Assembly: GCA_035536915.1 (NCBI GenBank)
Contig: DATLNE010000012.1
Span: 1 to 64,000 of the forward strand
Direction of reading: 5' to 3'
Source: Acidimicrobiales bacterium
Lineage (GTDB): Bacteria; Actinomycetota; Acidimicrobiia; Acidimicrobiales; JAHWLA01
DNA: 64,000 nucleotides
Shown here: positions 10,342 through 19,995 of the stretch, in pieces
Layout: every line of letters starts with the position of its first letter
Numbering within the stretch: position 1 is the first letter of the stretch
The notes under the pieces: model-generated
Databases searched by the model: none
What the model was told of the DNA's origin: nothing
The model's input: the letters and a program-made list of their open reading frames with translations, nothing else
Made by a program: the position numbers and the translations under genes

Positions 10342-11124
10342 TCAGCCTCGGGTGGCTTTTACTGCGGCGAGGTCGAGCAGGAAATGCTCGGGGTGCATGT
10401 CGTCGTCGGGGCCGACGACCTTGGCCCGCAGCCGAACGGCGAGGTCGTGCCCCAGGCGCGCTCGGGCTTCGGGGGTGAGGGCGGCGCGTCGTTCGAGGAA
10501 GCGCCGCACGGCCAGCAGCTCCTCGTTCGTCACCGCCGAGACGTCCCATGCCTTGGCGGCTTCGGAGGGCTCGTGGCGTACTTCGGCTCGCAACCAGGGC
10601 GGTGTCTTGTCGGGCCGTCCGCCGGTTTGCTCGCGCACCACGATGGTGCCCGCTGCCATGTCACCGAGGCGCTGGTTCCTCTTGCTCGACAGGACGGCGA
10701 TCATGCCGACGAGGTACAGCCCGGGCAGGGCGTCGACGAGGCGGACCAGGTTGCGGATCGCACTACTGGTGAACGTCACCGGGCCGCCGCCCAGCTTGAC
10801 CACGCGCAGGCCGGTCCAGCGCTTGCCCGGGGTGCGTCCCGACGCCAGCGTCTCGAACAAGACGGGGTAGCCGAACTGCACGACGAAGACGCCGAGGATG
10901 AACAGGGCAGCGAACAGCATCCCGGAACCGTCGCTCATGTTGCCCTCGTCGTCGGCGAACACGGCAGACACGAGCGCGAGGCCGAAGAACCCCGCCAGGA
11001 TGAGCAGCCACTGGAGGGTCTGGTCGATGAGCGTGGCGGCGAAGCGGGAACCGAGGCCCGCCAGCGTCACGTCGAGCTCCACGCCCTCCGGCGTGGCCAT
11101 GGAAATGCGATCCTCGTAGCTCAC
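10342..11124 (-). CDS. RDD family protein with C-terminal cytoplasmic extension
   Basis: This 260-residue RDD protein begins YEDRISMATPEGVELDVTLAG, the usual start of this subfamily, then has the RDD domain (GSRFAATLIDQTLQWLLILAGFF, SGRTPGKRWTGLRVVKLGGG, AIRNLVRLVDALPGLYLVG, QRLGDMAAGTIVVRE). Residues about 180-260 are a soluble basic tail. GTG 11124 is preferred over ATG 11100 because it includes the conserved YEDRI start and because TAGCTT lies 8 nt upstream. It is divergent from the SpoIIM-like gene with only 5 nt between start codons. RDD and SpoIIM-like genes commonly neighbour MoxR/DUF58 operons in actinobacteria. Confidence 0.86.
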   Translation of the reverse strand: MSYEDRISMATPEGVELDVTLAGLGSRFAATLIDQTLQWLLILAGFFGLALVSAVFADDEGNMSDGSGMLFAALFILGVFVVQFGYPVLFETLASGRTPGKRWTGLRVVKLGGGPVTFTSSAIRNLVRLVDALPGLYLVGMIAVLSSKRNQRLGDMAAGTIVVREQTGGRPDKTPPWLRAEVRHEPSEAAKAWDVSAVTNEELLAVRRFLERRAALTPEARARLGHDLAVRLRAKVVGPDDDMHPEHFLLDLAAVKATRG

Positions 11125-11129
11125 CGCCG

Positions 11130-12098
11130 ATGAAGCTAGACCGATTCCTCCGCAGCCGAGAGCCGTCGTGGGCCGAGCTCCACGGGTTGGTGGCGCGGGC
11201 GCGGGGCCGCGCTGAGCGGCTGGGCGCCGACGACGTGCGCCGCCTCGGGACGCTCTACCGCGGGGCGGCGGCCGACCTGGCCATGGCTCGTCGGAGCTTC
11301 CGCGGCGACCCGGTGGTGGCCCGCCTCGAAACGCTGGTGGGAAGCGCTCGGGGGCTGGTCTACGCATCCGAGCCCACGCGAGAGTCGTTGTGGTCGTTCC
11401 TGTCTGTGCGCTACTGGCGCCGCATCCGGGAACGGCCGGTGCCGTTGCTCGTGAGCTTTGCGCTGTTGTTCGGTCCGATCGCCCTCTCGTCGGTGTGGGC
11501 GCACGGCGACCCGTCCGCCGCGGTGGCGTTGGTGCCGGGCGACTTCCACGGCGGCGACGGCCAAGCGCCCGCTGCGGGGGGCACCGACCTCGGGTTGTCG
11601 TCGGTCGAGCGCACGGCGTTCTCCATCGAGATCTTCGTCAACAACATCCGGGTGACGTTCATGGCCTTCGCGGGCGGCATCAGTGGCGGCCTGCTGACTG
11701 CTGCGGCGTTGTTGTTCAACGGCTTGATCATCGGCGTGGTGGGCGGTCTGGCGGCCGAGGCGGGCACCACGGGGCCGTTGTTGGAACTGATCGTGCCCCA
11801 CGGGGTGCTCGAGTTGTCCTGCATCGTGGTGGCGGGCGCCGCGGGCCTGCGCATGGGGTGGGCCGTGGTCGACCCGGGGCGGCGCCGGCGAGGGGCGGCC
11901 TTGCTGGCCGAGGCCCGCCCAGGCGCAGAGCTGGTTATGGGCACCGCCTTGTGGCTGGTGCTGGCCGGACTGGTAGAGGGATACATCTCGCCCGCGGGCT
12001 TGGGCCCGGCCGTCAACTGGAGCGTCGGCGTCGGCCTCGGCCTCGTGTTCTGGGGCCTGGCGTGGTGGCGAGGCGCGCCCGCGCCCGTTGATACCTAA
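11130..12098 (+). CDS. Stage II sporulation protein M (SpoIIM/DUF95)-like integral membrane protein
   Basis: The 322-residue protein has a cytoplasmic N-terminal helical region (residues 1-100) followed by about five transmembrane helices, with conserved NNIRVTFMAFAGGISGGLLTAAALLFNGLIIG and VPHGVLELSCIVVAGAAGLRMGW. This is the SpoIIM/DUF95 fold. In endospore formers SpoIIM takes part in engulfment; in non-sporulating actinobacteria such proteins of unknown role travel with RDD and MoxR/DUF58 genes, as here. The ATG 11130 start lies 5 nt from the divergent RDD start, so its promoter must lie within the RDD coding sequence. Confidence 0.87.
   Translation: MKLDRFLRSREPSWAELHGLVARARGRAERLGADDVRRLGTLYRGAAADLAMARRSFRGDPVVARLETLVGSARGLVYASEPTRESLWSFLSVRYWRRIRERPVPLLVSFALLFGPIALSSVWAHGDPSAAVALVPGDFHGGDGQAPAAGGTDLGLSSVERTAFSIEIFVNNIRVTFMAFAGGISGGLLTAAALLFNGLIIGVVGGLAAEAGTTGPLLELIVPHGVLELSCIVVAGAAGLRMGWAVVDPGRRRRGAALLAEARPGAELVMGTALWLVLAGLVEGYISPAGLGPAVNWSVGVGLGLVFWGLAWWRGAPAPVDT
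11133..11138 (-). promoter_or_regulatory. Putative -10 box (TAGCTT) of the longer RDD gene, inside the SpoIIM-like ORF
   Basis: Reverse-strand TAGCTT ends 8 nt before GTG 11124. Because the forward SpoIIM-like ORF begins at 11130, this promoter element lies within the first codons of the divergent gene. Confidence 0.38.
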
Positions 12099-12210
12099 AA
12101 GCATCACGTCGTGGGTACGTTGCGATGTATGCTGGCACCGCCCGGTGATCGGGCCCTTCGGGAACACGGCGTTCCCCTTCGTACGGCCACCCGCCCGACT
12201 GGAGGAGTCC

Positions 12211-12639
12211 GTGGCGATCACCGAGCAGTCCAGGAAGCAGTTGTACGACGGCCTTGAACAGGTCCTCGACAAGGAGCAGGCGACGACGCTCATGGAGCAC
12301 CTGCCACCAGTGGGCTGGGCCGACGTGGCCACCAAGCAGGACCTGACAGGCGCCATCCAGGGCGTGCGCGTCGAGATCGAGCACGTGCGCAGTTCCCTCT
12401 CGGCCGAGATCGGCCATCTCCGCGAGGTCATGGAACTCCGGTTCGCTCGCGTCGAAGAGCGCTTCGCTCGCGTAGACGACCGCTTCGACCGCATCGACGA
12501 GCGCTTCGCCGGCCTCGACCAGACGTTCGCCACCAAACGCGAGTTGGCCGACTTCCGTGCCGACATGTTCAAGCTGATCGCCGCCCAGACCGTCGCCTTG
12601 GTGATCGCCATGCTCACCATCGCCACCCGGCTGGGATAG
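12211..12639 (+). CDS. Small coiled-coil protein with C-terminal membrane anchor (CCDC90/DUF1640-like)
   Basis: A 142-residue protein with an N-terminal conserved block (QLYDGLEQVLDKEQATTLMEHLPPVGWADVATKQDL), a central coiled coil built on a seven-residue repeat (RFARVEERFARVDDRFDRIDERF) and one C-terminal transmembrane helix (IAAQTVALVIAMLTIATRLG). I know many actinobacterial proteins of this layout, but none with an assigned function. The start is GTG 12211, fixed by a strong GGAGGAG Shine-Dalgarno at 12201-12207. A TATGCT -10-like box at 12128-12133 would give a leader of about 75 nt. The repeats are also visible as tandem DNA units of about 21 bp. Confidence 0.72.
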   Translation: MAITEQSRKQLYDGLEQVLDKEQATTLMEHLPPVGWADVATKQDLTGAIQGVRVEIEHVRSSLSAEIGHLREVMELRFARVEERFARVDDRFDRIDERFAGLDQTFATKRELADFRADMFKLIAAQTVALVIAMLTIATRLG

Positions 12640-12653
12640 CCGTGCCCAACTCC

Positions 12654-13897
12654 CTACAGGCGGGCCATGGCCTTCATGCGCAGGTAGGCGCTGACGCAGG
12701 CGTGGGCTAACCCGGCAGGCGGTGCTTCCACCACTTCGGCCCCGGCCGTGCGTAGTTGCGCCGCCACGACGGCCCGCGCCTCCAGCACGTCGACAGCCAC
12801 CGAGGCGGCGTAGCCGTCCGCCACGTTCGCCGGCGGCGTGCGCAGCAAGCCGGCCAAGTCGGGGTCGGTGACGCTGGCCACGACGACGACATGGCGGCGA
12901 GCCAGCACCGGCACGGCGTCGACCAGGGGACGGGCGGCCGACTCTTCGAGCAGGTCGGTGAGGACGAGCACGAGCGACCGCTTGGCCCCACCCACCGTGT
13001 GGAAGGCGAGCTCGTAGTCGCTGTCGACCGACGTCGGCTCCACATCGAACAAGGCGTCCACCACGGCGCGGCCCCCCGCTCGCCGGGGCCGCACCTGTCG
13101 GCGGATGGCCGAGTCGAAGGCCACGGCGCCGCACCGGTCGCCTACTTCGTCGGCCACCAAGGCCACCGCCGCCACCGCGTCGAGGGCGATGTCGAGCCGC
13201 GTGGTGCGCGGCGTCACCGGCGCCGTCATCAGGCGCCCGCAGTCGACGACGCACAACACGTCGCGGTCCTGGTCGAGCCGGTACTGGTTGCTCATGGGCC
13301 GTTCCAGCCGCGCCGTGGCCCGCCAGTTCACTTGGCGGATGTCGTCGTCGGGCGAGTAGTCGCGCATCGACTCGAAGTCGGTGCCCAGGCCCAGCGCCCC
13401 CCGGGTCAACCGGCCCTGCTCGCGCAACTGCCCGAAGCGCACGGCCGTGGCCAAGCGGCGGGCGGCGGGCAGGTCGGGGTAGACGGCCACCTCGGCAGGC
13501 TCGCCCACCCGATGGTCCCAACGGCCGAGGCCGAGCGGGCCGGTGGTGCGCGCCACGGGCGCGGGCAGCACGTGGCGCCCGCGCCGCAACGGCGTCAGCG
13601 TGGCCTCCAGCCTGCCCACCGCGTCGGTGGGCTCGACCCGGAGGTCGGGAGGCACCGGCTGGCGCACTGCGACCACGGCCCCCGGCGCACTGCCTTCGAC
13701 GACAAGGTGGGCGGCCACGCCCCGGGCCAGCACCGTCGGCGCTGTTCGCTCGACGGCGGGCGCACGGCGGGCGGCCGCCATGTCGACGGCGACCGCACCG
13801 AGCAGGGCCACCACGCCGAGCAACGCCAGCCCCGGCGGGACCACCAGCGCGGAGAGCGCCAACACCCCGAGGACGACGACCGCCCTCGGGCTGGGGC

Positions 13898-13901
<4 letters not shown>
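12654..13901 (-). CDS. DUF58 domain-containing protein
   Basis: The 415-residue product has two N-terminal membrane helices (VVVLGVLALSALVVPPGLALLGVVALLGAVAV), an extracytoplasmic or Ig-like segment, and the DUF58 core with GTDFESMRDYSPDDDIRQVNWRATARLERPM and a von Willebrand A-like continuation (DVLCVVDCGRLM). DUF58 proteins are partners of MoxR AAA+ ATPases; the pair is thought to assemble or activate protein complexes. The start overlaps the MoxR stop (ATGA), confirming operon coupling. The exact client is unknown. Confidence 0.9.
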
Positions 13902-14859
<958 letters not shown>

Positions 14860-14866
<7 letters not shown>

Positions 14867-15981
14867 GTCGATCCCTCCAGCCTGGCCAGCGCTCGTGCCG
14901 CCGCCAGGATGTCGTCGTCCCCGGTCGGGGTCTTGGTCAATGCCTCGAGCTCGTCGTCGGCCAGGCCCAGTCGTGCGGCCGCGACGACAACATCGTCGTC
15001 GGGCGCATCGGGCGGCAAGCCTGCCCTGGCCACCACGCGTCGGCGCGCAGCGCGCTGCAGCGGCCGCGCCGCGGCGGCGGGTTCGCCGGTCTTGGCCAGG
15101 GTTGCACCCACGGCGTCGACGTAGGCGCGGCGGGGCGGAGGCAGCTCCCGCTCCAACTCGTCGGGCGGGCCGAAGCGCCGGCCCTTCGACCACATCCACG
15201 CCAGCGCGGCGAGGGCGCCGAGGAAGAGCGCCCACTTCCAGCGGCTCGGCAGGGCGCCGAGTCCCACGGAATCGGCGTAACCGTGGGCGGCTTCGGCGAA
15301 GCGGACGGGGCGGCGGGCCTCGCCTGCCGCGGCCAGGGCGAAGGCGGCGTTGTCGGCCTCGTCGAGGAACCGGTTCTGCAAGACGGACGCATCGGCCAGT
15401 GCCACCACCCGGCCCTGCCCCACGGTGGCGACTGCGGCCAGCACCTGTGGGCCGTCGGCCAGGACAGGCAGGCCGCCCGCGGCGTGGCGCCAGCTGCCGT
15501 TGCCTGCGGCGCGAACCTCACCGACCGCCGCCACCTCGCTCACCGGCACCAGCGGGCGGGCACGCTCGGCACCCGAGGCCGACCAGTCGAGGTCGGTACC
15601 GAGCAGGCGCCGCAAGGCCGGGTTGGTGCGTGGCCCGGCGGCGATCAAACGGCCACCGCCACGCACGAAGGCGGCCACGGCGTCGGCCTCCTCCGTCGAG
15701 AGGTCGTCGGGGTCGGCCATCACCAAGGTCGTCTCGACGGCCAAGTCGGCCTCGTCGAGTGACGTGCGCAGGCGTTCGACGGGGTGGCCGCGCGCTTGGA
15801 GGAGGTCGGCGTACGCCGCCAAGCCGTCGTCGGCGGTGGCATACGACGACGACGTCGGCCCCCCGGGCGTGGTGCCCACGATGCTGCGCAGCATTCCGAG
15901 CGCGAGGTTGAGGGCGACGATGACGGCTATCAGCGCGGTGACGCCGCGAGCCGCGGGCGACAGGCCCCGCCACCACGTCAT
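14860..15981 (-). CDS. DUF4350 domain-containing membrane protein
   Basis: The 373-residue product starts with a transmembrane helix (VTALIAVIVALNLALGML), then a DUF4350-type GATase-like domain (SYATADDGLAAYADLLQARGHPVERL, VRGGGRLIAAGP, GQGRVVALADASVLQNRFLDEADNAAFAL), a second helix (WKWALFLGALAALAWMW) and a cytoplasmic tail rich in Arg, Ala and Asp. DUF4350 proteins are of unknown function but nearly always accompany MoxR and DUF58. The start overlaps the DUF4129 gene by 4 nt. Confidence 0.85.
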
Positions 15982-16829
15982 CGCCGCGCCTCTTGCAACA
16001 CGCGAGGCCAGTCGCGTCGGGCGGCTGCCACGTCGTCGGCGTCGGCCGGCTCACCGGCGTAGGCCACTGCCTCGAAGGTGGTGGTCAGGTCGCGCATGGT
16101 GTCCGATCGCAGGCGTCGACGCAGTTCTCCCGTGGTGAGGGAGGGCCGGAGCTCCACCACGCCCGCCGCATCGAGGCGCAACAGTCCCGCTCGAAAGCGC
16201 AGCCGCACGGCGAGGTCGTAGTCGCCGCTGCGCTCGGCGTCGTCGGCTTGATGTTCGAGGGCGGCGGGGTCGTCGTGCCGTCGACGGCGGAACTCGCGCC
16301 CCTCGTCGGAGGCGACCGCCGCTGCCTTTCGGCGTGACACGAGGCGTGCCGCAACAGCCACGGCGACGGCGACGACCGCCAGCCCGAGCACACCCTTGGC
16401 CCAGTCGGGGATGCTGAGCTTGGCCAGCAGGTCGCCGATCGGCCGCAACCAACCGCCGATGCGGCGAAGCACGCCGCGCAGCGGTCGCGGGGGTTCCGCC
16501 GGGTTGTAACGACGGCCGTCGAGGATGCGCTTGGCGTCGTCGCGAGCTCCGACGACCGGAGCGCCCTCCGCGCCTTCTGCCAACGTCCGTAGTCGCGACC
16601 GGCGCTCTGTCTCGTCGGCACCTTCGAGGGCGGCGGCCACGTCGACGGGGCGACCGTCGACCCGTCGCACCTCCGTCAACTCCCGTCGCGCCTCGGGGTC
16701 GTGCTCGGCCCGGGCCGCCAAGGTGCGCAGTTCACTCGCCGTCACCTCTTCAGCCGCCGTTGCCGCCCCTGTCGAGGTACCGACGCCGACGAAGAGGACG
16801 ATCAGGAGGCAGGCGAGGCGCTCACGCAT
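15978..16829 (-). CDS. DUF4129 domain-containing membrane protein
   Basis: A 283-residue protein with an N-terminal signal (MRERLACLLIVLFVGVGTSTGAA), a central transmembrane helix (GVLGLAVVAVAVAVAARLV) and a C-terminal DUF4129 segment (YDLAVRLRFRAGLLRLDAAGVVELRPSLTTGELRRRL ... FEAVAYAGEPADADDVAAA). Role unknown; it belongs to the MoxR/DUF58/DUF4350 set. ATG 16829 overlaps the upstream gene's stop by 8 nt, supporting co-transcription from the 17766 gene. Confidence 0.84.
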   Translation of the reverse strand: MRERLACLLIVLFVGVGTSTGAATAAEEVTASELRTLAARAEHDPEARRELTEVRRVDGRPVDVAAALEGADETERRSRLRTLAEGAEGAPVVGARDDAKRILDGRRYNPAEPPRPLRGVLRRIGGWLRPIGDLLAKLSIPDWAKGVLGLAVVAVAVAVAARLVSRRKAAAVASDEGREFRRRRHDDPAALEHQADDAERSGDYDLAVRLRFRAGLLRLDAAGVVELRPSLTTGELRRRLRSDTMRDLTTTFEAVAYAGEPADADDVAAARRDWPRVLQEARR

Positions 16830-17766
16830 CCGGTGGCCGCCACCCGGGGGGAGGCGGCCAGAACGGCGGCTCCGCACCGGCCGACGGCGGTGGGGGAGGC
16901 GGCGGCGGGAGGAACGTCGGTCGCGCACCCGCGGGCGGCGCCACGCCGACGTCGCGTGCCAGCAGCTCGACGTCGAAGCCTTCCTTGCGCACGCGGAGGT
17001 CGAAGTAGAGGACCGTCGCCACTGCCGCGGTGAACGGGGTCACAACGGCGCCCGCCAGGGTGGCGCCGATGGCGCCGACGACCACTGCCACGATGTCGCT
17101 GTCGGTGGCACCCAACGCCAGCTCCACGACGCCGGTCAGCATGCCCGACACGATCACGCCCAGGAGGAAGCCGAGGAAGACCACCGCGGCCACCGGCCAC
17201 CAACGACCCTTTGTCAGCGACCTCGATCGCTTCAACGCCCGTGTGCCCCGGACGTTCTCGACGAAGAGGACGGGAATGGCGACCGAGAACGCCGCCCACA
17301 GGTAGATCCCGGGAACGATGCAGAAGAGGAAGCCGATGACGATCACGAATCCCATCAGGATCGACAGCCAGATCAGCGCCCACAACCGTTTCCGGGCGAA
17401 GCGAAGGGATTCGGGCCAGTCGACGTCCTCACCCAGGTAGGTGGCGCTCACGATGCGGAAGGCAGCTCCCGTCGCCAACTGGGTGGCCAGGTACCCGGCG
17501 AAGCCGAGCACGATGGCCGCAGCCACGAAGGCCCAGATCTGCTCGACGTCGACCTCGGGGAGCCCGGTGGCGGGATCGATCGTGGAGAACTCCTCGCGGT
17601 CCAGGGGTTCCACCAGGGAGAGCTCGACCAGCGCCGACAGGAAGTGCACGGGTGCGACCACCACGGCCACTGCCTTGACCAGTGTGAGGAACCGGTTCCG
17701 GTAGAGCTTGATCGCCACGTCGAGTATCTCGCCGACACCGAGGGGGCGGAGACTGGCCGCGTCCAT
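16822..17766 (-). CDS. Multi-pass membrane protein with proline-rich C terminus (glycerophosphodiester phosphodiesterase membrane-domain-like)
   Basis: The first gene of the MoxR/DUF58 operon encodes 314 residues with about six transmembrane helices and the start MDAASLRPLGVGEILDVAIKLYRNRFLTLVK, typical of membrane proteins related to the membrane domain of GdpP-type proteins. Conserved RSRSLTKGRWWPV lies between helices. The C terminus is a poly-proline tail (FLPPPPPPPP ... PPGWRPPDA), probably cytoplasmic and protein-binding. The function is unknown. TAGTGT 8 nt upstream of ATG 17766 is a plausible leaderless operon promoter. Confidence 0.75.
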   Translation of the reverse strand: MDAASLRPLGVGEILDVAIKLYRNRFLTLVKAVAVVVAPVHFLSALVELSLVEPLDREEFSTIDPATGLPEVDVEQIWAFVAAAIVLGFAGYLATQLATGAAFRIVSATYLGEDVDWPESLRFARKRLWALIWLSILMGFVIVIGFLFCIVPGIYLWAAFSVAIPVLFVENVRGTRALKRSRSLTKGRWWPVAAVVFLGFLLGVIVSGMLTGVVELALGATDSDIVAVVVGAIGATLAGAVVTPFTAAVATVLYFDLRVRKEGFDVELLARDVGVAPPAGARPTFLPPPPPPPPSAGAEPPFWPPPPGWRPPDA

Positions 17767-17774
17767 GCGCGCTC

Positions 17775-17780
17775 ACACTA
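17775..17780 (-). promoter_or_regulatory. Putative -10 box (TAGTGT) for the MoxR/DUF58 operon
   Basis: On the reverse strand TAGTGT ends 8 nt before ATG 17766, fitting leaderless transcription of the five-gene operon running down to 12654. The forward coxS gene starts 41 nt away on the other side. Confidence 0.4.
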
Positions 17781-17820
17781 ACGGCGGGTAAGCGGGCGCG
17801 TGCCGGCATCATGAGCGACC

Positions 17821-18297
17821 ATGCACCTGACCGTCACCGTGAACGGCGAGCAGCGGGAAGGCGACGTGGAACCGCGGCTGCTCCTCGTGCACTACCTGCG
17901 CGACGTGCTCGGGCTGACGGGCACCAACGTCGGCTGTGACACGTCGTCGTGCGGCGCCTGCACCGTCCTTTTCGACGGCGAGTCGGTGAAGTCGTGCACG
18001 GTGCTCGCCGTCCAAGCCGACGGGGCGGTGGTGACAACCGTCGAAGGGCTGTCGTCGGGCGACCTGCACCCGGTGCAGCAGGCGTTCCGCGAGAACCACG
18101 GGCTCCAGTGCGGGTACTGCACGCCGGGCATGGTGATGGCCGCCGTGTCGCTGCTGCGGGAGAACCAGGCGCCTTCGGAAGCCGACGTGCGCGAGGGGCT
18201 GGAGGGCAACCTCTGCCGCTGCACCGGCTACCACAACATCGTGAAGTCGATCCTCGCCGCCGCCCGCATGCCTGGAGCCACCGAGGTGCCTGCGTGA
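17821..18297 (+). CDS. CoxS-type [2Fe-2S] subunit of a molybdenum hydroxylase
   Basis: The 158-residue iron-sulfur subunit binds two [2Fe-2S] clusters. The plant-ferredoxin-type cluster has [12 protein letters not shown] with a fourth Cys in KSCTVLA; the second, all-helical, cluster has QCGYCTPGM and [10 protein letters not shown]. It passes electrons from the molybdenum site to the FAD subunit. It begins an operon of tightly overlapping genes to 24685. A nearby ATG at 17811 is out of frame. No CoxL gene follows; the only candidate in the window is at 7236. Confidence 0.95.
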   Translation: MHLTVTVNGEQREGDVEPRLLLVHYLRDVLGLTGTNVGCDTSSCGACTVLFDGESVKSCTVLAVQADGAVVTTVEGLSSGDLHPVQQAFRENHGLQCGYCTPGMVMAAVSLLRENQAPSEADVREGLEGNLCRCTGYHNIVKSILAAARMPGATEVPA

Positions 18298-19115
18298 TCC
18301 CGGCCGCCTTCGAGTACGTGCGGGCGAGCTCGGTCGACGAGGCCCTGGCGTTGCTGGCGGAGCACGGCGAGGACGCCAAGCTCCTGGCGGGCGGGCACTC
18401 GCTGCTGCCCCTCATGAAGTTGCGGCTGGCCGTCCCCTCGGTCTTGATCGACGTCGGCCGACTGCGGGAGCTGTCGTTCGTCGACGAGCGCGACGACCAC
18501 ATCGCCGTCGGCGCCCTCACCCGGCACCACGACCTCGACGTGTCGCCGGTACTGCGTCGTGAGGTGCCGTTGTTGTCGGCCGCCGCCCACAGCATCGGCG
18601 ATCCGCAGGTCCGGCACCGGGGCACGCTCGGCGGCAGCCTGGCCCACGCCGACCCCGCTTCCGACTTGCCCGCCGTGGCGCTGGCCACGCGAGCGACGCT
18701 GGTGGTGCGGGGGCCGGCCGGCGAGCGGGTGATCGAGGCCGACGACTTCTTCCGCGGTTTTCTGGAGACGGCGTTGGAGCCGGGCGAGATCCTTGCCGAG
18801 GTGCGCTTCCCCAAGTTGGCCTCGGCGGGGTGGTCGTTCCAGAAGTTCACCCGTCGAGCGCAGGACTGGGCCATCGTCGGCGTGGCCGCTGTGCGCAACG
18901 GCACCGCCGGGGTGGCGTTGGTGAACATGGGCTCGACGCCGGTGCGGGCGGCTGCCGTGGAACAAGCGCTGGCCTCGGGAGCGTCGGTCGACGAGGCCGC
19001 TTCATTGGCCGCGGAGGGCACCGACCCGCCCGGCGACCTCCACGCCGGGCCTGACTTCCGTGCGCACCTCGCTCGCGTGCTGGTGCGGCGAGCGCTGGAG
19101 GAAGCGAGCCGCTGA
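18294..19115 (+). CDS. CoxM-type FAD-binding subunit of a molybdenum hydroxylase
   Basis: A 273-residue FAD subunit starts at GTG 18294, overlapping the CoxS stop. FAD-binding signatures are [19 protein letters not shown] near residue 33 and the [18 protein letters not shown] loop near residue 105. The C-terminal CO-dehydrogenase flavoprotein domain includes [19 protein letters not shown]. It accepts electrons from the FeS subunit and passes them to the respiratory chain or another acceptor. Length and motifs fit the family well. Confidence 0.94.
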   Translation: MIPAAFEYVRASSVDEALALLAEHGEDAKLLAGGHSLLPLMKLRLAVPSVLIDVGRLRELSFVDERDDHIAVGALTRHHDLDVSPVLRREVPLLSAAAHSIGDPQVRHRGTLGGSLAHADPASDLPAVALATRATLVVRGPAGERVIEADDFFRGFLETALEPGEILAEVRFPKLASAGWSFQKFTRRAQDWAIVGVAAVRNGTAGVALVNMGSTPVRAAAVEQALASGASVDEAASLAAEGTDPPGDLHAGPDFRAHLARVLVRRALEEASR

Positions 19116-19116
19116 A

Positions 19117-19995
19117 GTGAGCGAGCTCTCGGTCGAGTCGGTGCGAGCGGCGTTGGCCGAGCACGACTACCTGGCCGACGAAGGGCTGGCCACCGCCGTC
19201 TTCCTCGCCCTGCGCCTGCGCCGACCGCTGCTGCTCGAAGGGGAGGCGGGCGTGGGCAAGACCGAAGTGGCCAAGGTGCTGGCCCGGTGGACCGGTGGCG
19301 AACTGCTGCGGCTGCAGTGCTACGAAGGCATCGACGTCGCCCAAGCCGTCTACGAATGGGACTACGCCCGCCAGCTCCTCCACCTGCGCGCCGCCGAGGC
19401 CCGGGGCACCGACGTAGAGGACGAGCTCTACTCCGAGCGGTTCCTGGCCCGCCGCCCGCTGTTGCAGGCCATCGGCCATGACGGCGACGGCCCGCCGCCC
19501 GTGCTCCTGATCGACGAGGTCGACCGCGCCGACGACGAGTTCGAGGCCTTCCTGCTGGAGATCCTGTCGGACTACGCGGTGACCGTGCCCGAGCTCGGCA
19601 CGTTCCGAGCGACGGTTCCGCCCGTGGTGGTCATCACGTCGAACCGCACCCGCGACGTGCACGACGCGCTCAAGCGCCGCTGCCTCTACCACTGGGTGGA
19701 GCACCCCGACTTCGAGCGCGAGGTGGAGATCGTGCGGCGTCGGGTGCCCGCGGTCAGCGTCGAGTTGGCGGGCGAGGTGGCTCGCGCCGTGGGGCGGCTG
19801 CGCGAGCTCGGGCTCTACAAGCCGCCGGGCGTGGCCGAGGCCATCGACTGGGCCGAAGCCTTGGGCGCACTGGGGCGTACGTCACTCGACGCCGCCACCG
19901 CCGAGGCCACCTTGGGCACGGTGCTGAAGTACCGCGAGGACCAACAGCGGGTGCGCTCGGCCGGGCTCGACGAGCTGTTGGCGGCGACCCGATGA
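19117..19995 (+). CDS. CoxD-like AAA+ ATPase (MoxR family)
   Basis: The 292-residue ATPase has Walker A LLEGEAGVGKTEVAK, the conserved RLQCYEGIDVAQAVYEWDYARQLL, Walker B PVLLIDEVDRADDEFEAFLLEIL, and arginine-finger region NRTRDVHDALKRRCLYHWVEHPD. In Oligotropha, CoxD with the VWA protein CoxE matures the Mo/Cu active site of CO dehydrogenase. GTG 19117 is one base after the CoxM stop, and the stop overlaps the VWA gene. By context it should help insert or mature the cofactor of the CoxSM-type enzyme. Confidence 0.92.
   Translation: MSELSVESVRAALAEHDYLADEGLATAVFLALRLRRPLLLEGEAGVGKTEVAKVLARWTGGELLRLQCYEGIDVAQAVYEWDYARQLLHLRAAEARGTDVEDELYSERFLARRPLLQAIGHDGDGPPPVLLIDEVDRADDEFEAFLLEILSDYAVTVPELGTFRATVPPVVVITSNRTRDVHDALKRRCLYHWVEHPDFEREVEIVRRRVPAVSVELAGEVARAVGRLRELGLYKPPGVAEAIDWAEALGALGRTSLDAATAEATLGTVLKYREDQQRVRSAGLDELLAATR

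Noticed and set aside
12013-13521. Reverse ORF opposite the coiled-coil gene and inside DUF58
   Set aside because: Its sequence is a frame-shifted reading of DUF58 joined to antisense of the small gene; no motif.
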